From Macellibacteroides fermentans (GTDB lineage Bacteria; Bacteroidota; Bacteroidia; Bacteroidales; Tannerellaceae), in contig NZ_JACCCY010000001.1 in NCBI RefSeq assembly GCF_013409575.1, positions 988,501 through 1,052,500 on the forward strand: 64,000 nt of DNA. Reading direction: 5' to 3'. The notes under the pieces were generated by a model. The model ran no database searches. It saw only the letters and a program-made list of their open reading frames with translations, and had not been told where the DNA came from. Numbering within the stretch: the first letter of the stretch is position 1; each line of letters starts with the position of its first letter. The position numbers and the translations under genes were made by a program. This document shows, piece by piece, positions 43,875-52,397 of this stretch.

Positions 43875-45695
43875 TTATTTGGTACCGGCTTCCAGCAGTC
43901 CTACGGTGCCGTCGGAGCTTGTAAACAGGCAACGGTTCTTGCTTAGGGGTACAACGGTACTGATAAGGGAGTTGCCTACTTTATATTTCCAGAGCAGCTT
44001 GCCCGATTTTGCCTCTACGGCAAACAGGAGTCCGCTTCGTGTACTGCCAAAAACAACGCCCTCTTTTTCCACAGGCATGGAGGGGGCATGTTCGTACCCG
44101 AAACCTACGTTGCAGGCCCACAGCTGCTTTACCTCCGGTCCGGTTGCATAGCACACCAGACTGTCTTGCATGGTTTTGCTGTAGAGCTGTTTCGAGTTGG
44201 CCGACAGACCGATGGTTTCGCGTACGACCGACTGCTTGGTACGCCAGACGGTCTTTCCGCTCTGCAGGTCGATGGCACTCATCACCCGGTCGGGGGCGGT
44301 TACATACACATTGCCTGCCGCTGCCACGGGCCATACGGCGGCCGGTGAGAAATGCATACGGGTAAGGCCGGCATCCCACGACCAGAGTTTACGGCCGGTT
44401 GCCTTTTCGAGGGCATACAGGTTGTTGTCCCATGCTCCGAATATCACTTTGTCGCCATACACCAGCGGTTTGGTCTCGATGTATCCTTTCACGCCGGTGA
44501 ATTCCCATTGAAGCCGACCGGTTTTTACGTCTATCGCATAGAAGGATCCGCTGCTTCCGCCTACATAGGCTATCCCTTTCCGGATAGTCACCGCCCCAAG
44601 CACTGCCTTGGGTGTTTCCATCTTCCAGCGTAATTGTCCGCTTTTGGCGTCTACTCCGTAGATGGATGCATCGGCAGAACCGAATACCACCACGCCGTTG
44701 CCGGCATCGGGGGTGCCTACGATACGTGCGTTACTTTTGAATGTCCACTTCAGCTTACCCTCCTTCAGGGTGTAGCACGAGAGATCGCCTAAATCGTCGC
44801 CCACATACACGGAGTTGTTGTATACCACGGGGGATGAGTAGATGCCTTTTCCGGTGGCGGCCGACCAACCCATTTTTACCTGGGGATAGCTTTTATTTAC
44901 AGAGAAATCGGGACGTTTATACAAAGACACACCCGCCCACCGTTTGGGTTCGCCGCCGATGGTCTGTTCAGATACAACGATGGAATCGTTGGTTACCTGG
45001 TAGATGGAATAGCCACCTGCGTCCGCTTTCGCCCGCAGGGTGGAACGGTTGAGCAGTCCCGGTATCCCGTCGTAGAACAGCTGTCGGTTGCTATGGTAAT
45101 GACCTCCCAGTACAACTTTGATATTGAACGGACGCACGGCATCGGTCACCTCGTACCAATTGTCCACGTCGCCATCCTGCAGGGGATAATGGGATACCAG
45201 TATCACCGGCTTCTCTGCTCCTGCCTTGGTAAGCTCCTGTTTGAGCCATGAGATATCCTGCGGGGCCACATGGCCGTCGGCCATACGCATCACCGGACCC
45301 GAATTAAATCCCAGGAACAGGTATCCGTTGTGTTCGAATCGAAAGCGATCGGCCCCGAATACCTTGTTGAAATCGGTACAGCCGGACTCGCTCCACTTGG
45401 TTTCGTGGTTGCCGGATGTTATGTAGTAGGGAACCTTCAGCTTGTCGAGGAGGGACTTTGCCTTTTGCAACGAGGCCAGGTCTCCCTCTTCGGTGATATC
45501 GCCGGAAACAAGTACGAAGTCGATTCCGGATGTAGCATTCACCTGATCCACGGCACGCTGCAGGTCCTCCACAGCGGGAGTGGAATGGGTGATGTGCAGA
45601 TCGGTGAACAACGCAAAACGAAAATCCTTTGCCTGAACAAATAAGATGCTCAGGCATAGAATCAAAATATAGGGTATACGTCTCATGAGGTTCAT
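43875..45695 (-). CDS. Calcineurin-like phosphoesterase fused to a PQQ-type beta-propeller
   Basis: 606 residues with a signal peptide ending near VQAKD. The phosphoesterase domain (about 22-260) shows TDLHI, SGDITEEGD, SGNHETKW, VSHYPLQDGD and GGHYHSNR, so all metal ligands are present. From about 275 to the end there are PQQ/BamB-like blade repeats (VYVGDDLGDLSCYTLKEGKLKWTF and similar, about seven). It is exported. Its ATG overlaps the murQ stop by 4 bp (ATGA), so it is made together with MurQ although the two act in different compartments. The substrate is unknown; a phosphorylated cell-wall fragment or teichoic-type polymer is a guess from context. Confidence 0.85.
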   Translation of the reverse strand: MNLMRRIPYILILCLSILFVQAKDFRFALFTDLHITHSTPAVEDLQRAVDQVNATSGIDFVLVSGDITEEGDLASLQKAKSLLDKLKVPYYITSGNHETKWSESGCTDFNKVFGADRFRFEHNGYLFLGFNSGPVMRMADGHVAPQDISWLKQELTKAGAEKPVILVSHYPLQDGDVDNWYEVTDAVRPFNIKVVLGGHYHSNRQLFYDGIPGLLNRSTLRAKADAGGYSIYQVTNDSIVVSEQTIGGEPKRWAGVSLYKRPDFSVNKSYPQVKMGWSAATGKGIYSSPVVYNNSVYVGDDLGDLSCYTLKEGKLKWTFKSNARIVGTPDAGNGVVVFGSADASIYGVDAKSGQLRWKMETPKAVLGAVTIRKGIAYVGGSSGSFYAIDVKTGRLQWEFTGVKGYIETKPLVYGDKVIFGAWDNNLYALEKATGRKLWSWDAGLTRMHFSPAAVWPVAAAGNVYVTAPDRVMSAIDLQSGKTVWRTKQSVVRETIGLSANSKQLYSKTMQDSLVCYATGPEVKQLWACNVGFGYEHAPSMPVEKEGVVFGSTRSGLLFAVEAKSGKLLWKYKVGNSLISTVVPLSKNRCLFTSSDGTVGLLEAGTK

Positions 45696-46516
45696 CCTTT
45701 ATTATTTTCGCGATAGGCATCCACCGCATTCTTTACCGAACCATACATAAGGAGCAGGCGTTGGGACTGGTCGTACTCCAGATTAAGTTCTTCCATCACC
45801 ATGCGTGTACCCCGGTCCACCAACTTCTGGTTGCTCAGCTGCATGTTCACCATGCGGTTGCCCTTTACCCGGCCCAGCTTGATCATGGTGGTGGTGGTGA
45901 TCATGTTCAGGATCATCTTCTGTCCCGTTCCGGATTTCATGCGGGAACTGCCTGTAACGAACTCCGGACCTACAATCATTTCGATTGGGATCTCAGCCTC
46001 TTTGGAAATGGGAGAATCGGGGTTGCTGCTTATGGAAGCGGTAAGGATTCCATGGGCCCGTGCATTACGTAAAGCGCCCAGCACATAGGGTGTGGTACCC
46101 GAGGCGGCAATACCGATAACCGTATCTTTTTCGTTTATGTGACGTTCCTGCAGCTCGATCCAGCCACGCTCCGCATCGTCTTCGGCATTCTCCACCGGAT
46201 TACGGAGGGCCACATCTCCACCGGCGATAAGTCCCACTACCAACGTAGGGGGCATGCCGAAGGTGGGCGGAATCTCGGAGGCGTCTAATACCCCCAGGCG
46301 TCCGCTGGTGCCGGCACCCATATAGAAAATACGTCCCCCCTGCTTCATGCGGGGAACAATCTGCGAAACCAGTTTCTCTATCTGCGGAATCACTTTCTGT
46401 ACGGCAAGTGCCACACGCTGATCTTCGGCGTTAATCTCCTGTAATAGTTCCAGTACCGACTTCTTTTCCAGGTCGTCGTACAAGGAGGGTTGTTCTGTTA
46501 TTTTTACAAAAGCCAT
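45692..46516 (-). CDS. murQ: N-acetylmuramic acid 6-phosphate etherase
   Basis: 274 residues with the SIS fold: FYMGAGTSGRLGVLDASEIPPTFG (residues 64-87, with Glu81 in the catalytic position), NPVENAEDD near 106-114, and IAASGTTPYVLGAL and GSSRMKSGTGQK further on. MurQ removes D-lactate from MurNAc-6-P to give GlcNAc-6-P, in the cytoplasm. It is slightly short of the E. coli enzyme (298), but all motifs are present. It lies between the kinase gene and the phosphoesterase fusion. Confidence 0.95.
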   Translation of the reverse strand: MAFVKITEQPSLYDDLEKKSVLELLQEINAEDQRVALAVQKVIPQIEKLVSQIVPRMKQGGRIFYMGAGTSGRLGVLDASEIPPTFGMPPTLVVGLIAGGDVALRNPVENAEDDAERGWIELQERHINEKDTVIGIAASGTTPYVLGALRNARAHGILTASISSNPDSPISKEAEIPIEMIVGPEFVTGSSRMKSGTGQKMILNMITTTTMIKLGRVKGNRMVNMQLSNQKLVDRGTRMVMEELNLEYDQSQRLLLMYGSVKNAVDAYRENNKG

Positions 46517-46528
46517 CTGTTGTCCAAT

Positions 46529-47368
46529 TTAATTTTTTTCTGAATGATAGGAAATAAGTCCGTCCATGGGACTCTGCATAATGGTGCCGAGCTGTATGCC
46601 GGTCTCCGCCGCTGCCTCTTCCAATACGTTTCTGTAATACCAGGCCACGGATCCGATGAGATGAACCGGGTTATGCTGATAGTCGTACTGTTTTACGTTG
46701 CGGTTGAAAAAGGCTTTGAAGGCATTGAGCACCAGCGAATGTACTTCGGGCACATCGAGGTGCGCCACCAGGAAAGGCGATACACTGGCCAGGAACCGGT
46801 TGGGGAAAGGCTTTTTGTAGACTCTCTCCAGTATGATGGCCGGTGTTAATTCGTACTTAGCCAGGAATTCTTCTTTCAATGCGGCCGGCATCTGGTTCTT
46901 GAGGATATCGCCCACCAGCAGTTTGCCCAGTACCGCACCGCTCCCTTCGTCGCCCAGGATGAATCCCAGCGGCGATACGTTGCTTACAATCTCCTTCCCA
47001 TCGTAAAAACAGGAGTTGGATCCGGTGCCCATGATGCAGGCGATACCCGGCTTTCTGCCGCACAAGCCTCGGGCGGCACCCAACATATCGCTGCCTACCT
47101 CGATGGGTACATCCAGGTGGCGTGCTATCGCCTTGCGTACAATTTCATTCTTTTCGGGGAAAGCGCAACCGGCTCCGTAGAACCATACGGCTTCCACCCT
47201 GGCTGCCTCTATAAAAGGCAGCAGGTTCTGCTCTACCTCGCTGCTGATTTCATCTTCAGTCTGAAAAAAGGGATTGGTCCCTTTCGTGAAGACCTGCTTA
47301 ACCAGCGTCCCCTTATCAACCAGGCACCAATCGGTTTTAGTTGAACCACTATCTGCTATCAGTATCAT
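46529..47368 (-). CDS. murK: BadF/BcrA-type sugar kinase, probable MurNAc/GlcNAc kinase
   Basis: 279 residues of the ASKHA fold: MILIADSGSTKTDW (phosphate loop 1), GTGSNSCFYDGKE (loop 2) and LGDEGSGAVLGKLL. Short kinases of this family phosphorylate GlcNAc or MurNAc at C6. Its place directly before murQ (13-bp gap) makes MurNAc the likely substrate, as in the murTKQ operon of Tannerella forsythia. GlcNAc as an alternative cannot be excluded. Confidence 0.85.
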   Translation of the reverse strand: MILIADSGSTKTDWCLVDKGTLVKQVFTKGTNPFFQTEDEISSEVEQNLLPFIEAARVEAVWFYGAGCAFPEKNEIVRKAIARHLDVPIEVGSDMLGAARGLCGRKPGIACIMGTGSNSCFYDGKEIVSNVSPLGFILGDEGSGAVLGKLLVGDILKNQMPAALKEEFLAKYELTPAIILERVYKKPFPNRFLASVSPFLVAHLDVPEVHSLVLNAFKAFFNRNVKQYDYQHNPVHLIGSVAWYYRNVLEEAAAETGIQLGTIMQSPMDGLISYHSEKN

Positions 47369-47391
47369 ATCTGTCTGTCTTATTTATCTCT

Positions 47392-48630
47392 TTATTTATA
47401 GAGATAATATTTTTTTGAAAGTTTCTTAAATGCCTCCACATCTTTGTTCCAATAGGCTTGCATGTCTTCGAAGCGGTTGTTTTTGGCAAACAGCAGACGG
47501 ATCTGGTTGCTGCCGGACACTTTGTCGAACATATCGAAGCGTTTTTCGTTGGCGTTGGCGAAGACTGCTTTATCGGGATATAGCTGGGCGATCACCTGCA
47601 TGACATAAAACTGAATCTCGGACAGGTTGGCCTTCTGGTAATCGGTAAGATGTACCTGTACCCCTTGCATCTGTGTGCCTACTCCTACGGAATAGAAGGG
47701 TTTAAGGTGCATGGGACGGAAGTGAACGCCCGGCAGATTGAGTTTATTGAGTGCCGAAGCAAACTCTTCCGCCTTGATCCAATCGGCTGCAAACATCTGG
47801 AAAGGGATGGTGTATCCTACGCCGATGGAAAGATAACCCAGCTCGCCTACGATGCCGGACACCGGATAGAAAAAGGCCGAATGGGCATGGGGGATGTGGG
47901 GCGACGACGGGATCCATTGCAATCCGGTCTGCGTATAATCCATCTTGCGCTTCCATCCTTTCATCTTCACTACCGTTAGTTTACATTGCTTGGCAAGCAT
48001 GTTTTCTTCGTTGAGCATCTGTGCCAACTCGCCACAGGTAAGGCCATAGAGGTAAGGAATCTTGAACTGGCTTACAAAAGAGATGTATCCATCTTCGGCC
48101 AGATTACCCTCCACCTTGAGTCCCCCCAGGGGATTGGGTCTGTCGAGCACCACAAATTCGATATTGTTTTCGGCTGCGGCTTCCATAGCCAGTCCCATCG
48201 TACTGATGTAGGTGAACGAACGGCAACCGATATCCTGGATATCGTAGACCAGCACATCGATCCCCTTCAGCATATCGGGGGTAGCCTTGCGGGTTTTGCC
48301 ATAGAGCGAACCTACGGGAAGGCCGGTGGTGGGATCGGAAGAGTTGTCCACATGATCGCCTGCATGGACATCGCCGCGCACGCCGTGTTCCGGACCGAAC
48401 AGCGCTACCAGATTTACATTGGGAGCTTCATGCAGAATATCGATGGTGGATTTGAGCTGGTTGTCCACTCCGGTAGGATTGGTGATCAGGCCCACTCTTT
48501 TCCCCTCCAATAGCTTGAAATTACTATTTTTAAGAACCTCTATTCCTGTCTGGATTCTTATTTTCTGAGCAAATGCCGTTCCCGCAAAAAACGGGATCAT
48601 AGCAAGTAGGATGTATTTTATAACTTTCAT
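47392..48630 (-). CDS. namZ: NamZ-type exo-beta-N-acetylmuramidase (DUF1343/GH171), copy 1
   Basis: 412 residues with a signal peptide ending TAFAQ. DUF1343 motifs are LEGKRVGLITNPTGVD, LFGPEHGVRGDVHAGDHVD, VLVYDIQDIGCRSFTYISTM and LDRPNPLGG. Family members release MurNAc from the non-reducing end of peptidoglycan chains. It should work in the periplasm on imported fragments. The start overlaps the stop of the MFS gene upstream by one base. A second, diverged copy lies at 56916. Confidence 0.88.
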   Translation of the reverse strand: MKVIKYILLAMIPFFAGTAFAQKIRIQTGIEVLKNSNFKLLEGKRVGLITNPTGVDNQLKSTIDILHEAPNVNLVALFGPEHGVRGDVHAGDHVDNSSDPTTGLPVGSLYGKTRKATPDMLKGIDVLVYDIQDIGCRSFTYISTMGLAMEAAAENNIEFVVLDRPNPLGGLKVEGNLAEDGYISFVSQFKIPYLYGLTCGELAQMLNEENMLAKQCKLTVVKMKGWKRKMDYTQTGLQWIPSSPHIPHAHSAFFYPVSGIVGELGYLSIGVGYTIPFQMFAADWIKAEEFASALNKLNLPGVHFRPMHLKPFYSVGVGTQMQGVQVHLTDYQKANLSEIQFYVMQVIAQLYPDKAVFANANEKRFDMFDKVSGSNQIRLLFAKNNRFEDMQAYWNKDVEAFKKLSKKYYLYK

Positions 48631-49907
48631 TATTCTTTCTGTTTTTTAGCAAAATTAGGATCCACTTTAAGGAAGGCCGTAACCACCAGGGTTCCGATAC
48701 AGCAGATCATCACCCAGATGAAGAAGTTTTCGTAACCCAGCTGTTCCTGCAACCACCCGGCAGCCATGCCCGGCAACATCATTCCCAGTGCCATGAATGC
48801 GGTACAGATGGCATAGTGGGCTGTTTTGTGCTCGCCGTCCGAGAAATAGATCATGTATAACATATAGGCTGTGAATCCGAATCCGTATCCGAACTGCTCG
48901 ATGAACACACAAAGATTGATTACCCAAAAGCTTTCCGGTTGAACGCTGGCCAGGTATACGAAGGCTATATTCGGCAAAGAGATGATTAACGCCATAGGCC
49001 ATAACCATTTTTTCAATCCACCTCTTGAAGCGAGGATACCTCCCAGAATTCCACCTATGGTAAGTCCGATGATACCGATGGTACCATACGTCAGCCCGAT
49101 TTCGGTGGTTGTAAGTCCCAGTCCCCCTACTTCGCGCGGGTCGATCAGGAATGGAGTGATCAGCTTAACCAGCTGCGCTTCGGGAAAACGGTAGAACAAC
49201 ATAAACAGAATGGCGATGGCTACCTGTTTCTTCTTGAAGAAGGAGGCGAAAGTGGCAAAAAACTCTTTCATCAGATTGGAGGCTGTAACCGTAACCGACG
49301 GCTTGTCTGAAGCGGGCTTAGGCAGTATAAATTTGTGATACAGGCAAAAGGCGATGAACAGACCTGCCATGATGAAGAAGGTGATGGACCACGACATAGG
49401 TATCTTGCCGGTGCTGGTTTCCAGTGCGCCGGCAATCATAACCAGGATACCTTGTCCGGCTATGGTCGAAATACGGTAGAACGTGCTGCGGATTCCCACA
49501 AAGAAGGCCTGTTCATGCGGTTCGAGGGCCAGCATGTAATACCCGTCGGCAGCGATATCGTGGGTGGCGGAGCTGAAAGCGACCAGCCAGAATACGGCTA
49601 ACGAGGCCTGAAAGAAAAAATCCGTTGGAAGCGTAAAGGCTACTCCCGCCAATCCTGCACCTACCAACATCTGCATCGTAACAACCCACCACCGTTTTGT
49701 TTTCAGTAAATCTACAAACGGACTCCAGAATGGTTTGATTACCCACGGCAGATAGAGCCAGCTTGTGTACAGGGCGATGTCGGTATTGGATATACCCAGG
49801 CGCTTATACATGATTACAGAAATGGTCATAACGGCGACATAAGGTAGTCCTTGTGCAAAATACAAGGTGGGTACCCACGCCCAGGGTGAAACTTGTTTAT
49901 TTTTCAT
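48630..49907 (-). CDS. AmpG-like MFS transporter
   Basis: 425 residues with about 12 membrane segments. The opening PWAWVPTLYFAQGLPYVAVMTISVIMYKRLG and LPWVIKPFWSPFVD match AmpG-type permeases, which import anhydromuropeptides or amino sugars into the cytoplasm. In this operon it probably brings in MurNAc or GlcNAc-MurNAc for the kinase. The SSS symporter at 55415 could share that role, and the sequence does not tell which is which. Confidence 0.82.
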   Translation of the reverse strand: MKNKQVSPWAWVPTLYFAQGLPYVAVMTISVIMYKRLGISNTDIALYTSWLYLPWVIKPFWSPFVDLLKTKRWWVVTMQMLVGAGLAGVAFTLPTDFFFQASLAVFWLVAFSSATHDIAADGYYMLALEPHEQAFFVGIRSTFYRISTIAGQGILVMIAGALETSTGKIPMSWSITFFIMAGLFIAFCLYHKFILPKPASDKPSVTVTASNLMKEFFATFASFFKKKQVAIAILFMLFYRFPEAQLVKLITPFLIDPREVGGLGLTTTEIGLTYGTIGIIGLTIGGILGGILASRGGLKKWLWPMALIISLPNIAFVYLASVQPESFWVINLCVFIEQFGYGFGFTAYMLYMIYFSDGEHKTAHYAICTAFMALGMMLPGMAAGWLQEQLGYENFFIWVMICCIGTLVVTAFLKVDPNFAKKQKE

Positions 49908-49936
49908 GACTTAAGCTTTAAGATTCGGAAGTACAC

Positions 49937-50884
49937 TCAGGCGTCGACCTGCAGTGACTTCGTAAGTTTATGTATTATTTCTTGAATTCCGGCTTCACTC
50001 AGGCAGACTTCCTGAAGGATCTCCCGGATATGGTGTGAGGTTATTTTCTCGTAATCCTTGGCCTGAGGAGTGATGAAAACCCCACCAAGGTCCACCGAAG
50101 CGGGACTGATCAGCAGATTTCCGTCTCCTTCCTTGAAATAGCATGCCGGACGATGAAGTGTTCTTGGCATCACACAGAGAATCCATTGTCCGTCTTCCAC
50201 CCAGGCCAGCAGATTCATCATCGGCTCTGCCTCTGTTCCGGTGTCCATCAGCGAATAAATACGGTCGAATAATCCGGTGATCGCAGCTGCGTTGTCTCCG
50301 GTAAGTACCAGCATCGGGACCGGATATCCTTTTAATGCATATACACTGGTGCCGTTGTGACGGACAGCAGGCTCGCCGGCAGCACGCCGCCAATCGGCTT
50401 CCACAGGCAGGAACCCTTTGTTTCCGGCCTGGAAGTGGATATGATCCGGAGCAGATGCACCGCATTTGGGACCGTTGTAGAACAATACAAAATCGGATAA
50501 CAGCGCTGCAAGCTCCAGCATAACTGTCAGCCGCCCGTGTATCAGCTGGTCTTCGTGCTTTACCGCAGGGATGGTGAAATGTTGTTCGAATATGGGGAAC
50601 GGATTCACCAGGATGCTGTAGCCTTCGCCGAATGGAAGAGCCTTCTGCTGGGCAGGCAGGTTTTGCTTACAAAGGAAGCAAGGCCGTTCCTGAATGGCTT
50701 TGGCATCTACGTTGGCTGCCGAAGAGCGGATACGGGCCGGATTGAACTGCACCCGGAAGGTGTAGCCGTTAACATCCAGCTCCTTCGACTGCACCTCGCG
50801 GAGAGCCTCATAGCCCGTACGGGCCATGGGCCAGGATATCAGCTGTTCTGCCAGTAATTCTTTTACCGTTTGATTGGAAACCAT
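49937..50884 (-). CDS. DUF4922 protein, GalT/HIT-like nucleotidyltransferase fold
   Basis: 315 residues from the ATG at 50884 (an upstream in-frame Met at 50932 would overlap the preceding gene). A CxxC pair (Cys69-Cys72, CFLCK) may bind zinc. The block GYSILVNPFPIFEQHFTI resembles the GalT/Ap4A phosphorylase substrate region. His148-x-His150-x-Gln152 (HIHFQ) matches the HIT-like nucleotide-transfer motif. It starts 5 bp after the GT2 stop. The likely chemistry is nucleotide transfer to, or phosphorolysis of, a sugar-nucleotide, but its role in a peptidoglycan salvage operon is not established. Confidence 0.72.
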   Translation of the reverse strand: MVSNQTVKELLAEQLISWPMARTGYEALREVQSKELDVNGYTFRVQFNPARIRSSAANVDAKAIQERPCFLCKQNLPAQQKALPFGEGYSILVNPFPIFEQHFTIPAVKHEDQLIHGRLTVMLELAALLSDFVLFYNGPKCGASAPDHIHFQAGNKGFLPVEADWRRAAGEPAVRHNGTSVYALKGYPVPMLVLTGDNAAAITGLFDRIYSLMDTGTEAEPMMNLLAWVEDGQWILCVMPRTLHRPACYFKEGDGNLLISPASVDLGGVFITPQAKDYEKITSHHIREILQEVCLSEAGIQEIIHKLTKSLQVDA

Positions 50885-50889
50885 AGTTG

Positions 50890-52350
50890 TTATTTTCGGT
50901 TGTTCAACGCAATACGGGCCTGTAATTCCCACGTACGGATACGATCCTTGTAGGTATTATGTCCATTCATCTTTACTACATCCAGCGATGCATCGGAATT
51001 ATCTTCCCATCGGCGGCACATATATACGACGTCGTACACACGGCCGATCTGATAGTGACGGGAGAAGTTTAGTCCCAGTGCATAATCTTCGCCATAGCTG
51101 GTGTTTGGCACCTTTATCTCCCGGAGAACGGGGGTATAGAAAGCACGTGGCGCTCCCAGTCCATTGATACGCAGGGCATTGTTACGGCCATTTTCGGGTG
51201 TCCACTCTTTGTGATCGATAATACCCGGTGCAATCATGTTCATATTGAAATCGGTCATCATATAGGTACCTACCACCATGGCACAGTTCTGTTCGTAGAA
51301 GGCGTTGACCATCTTTTGCAGGGTGTTCTCGTCGCTGTAAACATCGTCGCTGTCCAGCTGCACGGCAAATTTACCGCACATGGGATGATGTACCCCGGCA
51401 TTCCAGCAACCTCCGATACCCAGATCTTTCCGTTCCGGAATCAGATGGATCAAACGGGAGTCTGAAGCAAATTCGTCGATCGCTTCGGAAGTTCCGTCGG
51501 TGGAATAATTATCAATCACAATGAGGTTGAATTTGAAGGTAGTCTTCTGATTCAGGACCGAGCGTATGGCATCTTTAATGGTACGGATACGGTTTCTGAC
51601 CGGGATGATTACGGACGCCTCAAATTCAAAGTCGCCTGCATTGAATTCAATTTGTCTGAATTCCGGAGCCAGGTATCCGCCGATGGCCTTAAGGTGTTGC
51701 GTACAGGCCTCTTCCATCTCGATCTGCACGGCCCGATTTTTAGGATCCACATAGTCGAAGATCTTTTCGCCGCTTTTACGTGTATCCTGCTCTGCTTCCG
51801 AATAAAGATATTCGTTGATGTGAACCAGGGATGCTTTCTGAGAGGCTTTGAGTCGCAAGTCGTAAAGTCCGGCAAACTGGTAATCGGCAGTCATCTGCGC
51901 CACAGCCTCTTTCAATACACTGGTATTATAGATGAGGACAGACCCGAAATTAAAGTCGTCGCGCAGACTTCCCTGCTGGTAAGAAATAACGGGATTATTT
52001 TTGGCAGTTCTGTTGGTTACGATATAATGGTCGGCATACACCATTCCGGCAGCCGAATCATCTGCAATATGCAACATACGCTCTAGTGCGAACATACCTA
52101 ACTCCAGCGAAGTATACTTTGTATACAGCATGGTATAGTCGGCATCCGCAAGCGCAGCTATTTTACGGACAGCATCGGTGGAATTCAGCGATTGTACAGG
52201 AACAACCGTACAACCTTCCGGAGCATCCGATACTGTTTCGGTTGCTAATAAATATATTTTGGATACCAAATCCGATTCTTTCAGTCCTTTAACCGTGTGT
52301 GCAACCTGTGCAGCATCCTGGAACGGTACAAAGCAGTTAATTCTTTTCAT
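50890..52350 (-). CDS. Family 2 glycosyltransferase with an extra N-terminal domain
   Basis: 486 residues. The GT-A domain is at about 244-470 (FEASVIIPVRNRIRTIKDAIRSVLNQ, VIDNYSTDGTSE, and the DxD-like QLDSDDVYSDE at 331-341). The first 240 residues form a separate domain that has a GT-like look (NCFVPFQDAAQVAHTVKGL, then ALADADYTMLYTKY and MVYADHYIVTN) but no clear DxD, so it may be a degenerate second transferase domain. No membrane segment is seen, so it acts in the cytoplasm. Its acceptor is unknown; it is paired with the DUF4922 gene downstream. Confidence 0.82.
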   Translation of the reverse strand: MKRINCFVPFQDAAQVAHTVKGLKESDLVSKIYLLATETVSDAPEGCTVVPVQSLNSTDAVRKIAALADADYTMLYTKYTSLELGMFALERMLHIADDSAAGMVYADHYIVTNRTAKNNPVISYQQGSLRDDFNFGSVLIYNTSVLKEAVAQMTADYQFAGLYDLRLKASQKASLVHINEYLYSEAEQDTRKSGEKIFDYVDPKNRAVQIEMEEACTQHLKAIGGYLAPEFRQIEFNAGDFEFEASVIIPVRNRIRTIKDAIRSVLNQKTTFKFNLIVIDNYSTDGTSEAIDEFASDSRLIHLIPERKDLGIGGCWNAGVHHPMCGKFAVQLDSDDVYSDENTLQKMVNAFYEQNCAMVVGTYMMTDFNMNMIAPGIIDHKEWTPENGRNNALRINGLGAPRAFYTPVLREIKVPNTSYGEDYALGLNFSRHYQIGRVYDVVYMCRRWEDNSDASLDVVKMNGHNTYKDRIRTWELQARIALNNRK

Positions 52351-52397
52351 TTCAATTCAGTTTTATAATCTATACTACTATTTTCTATTTCAATATG

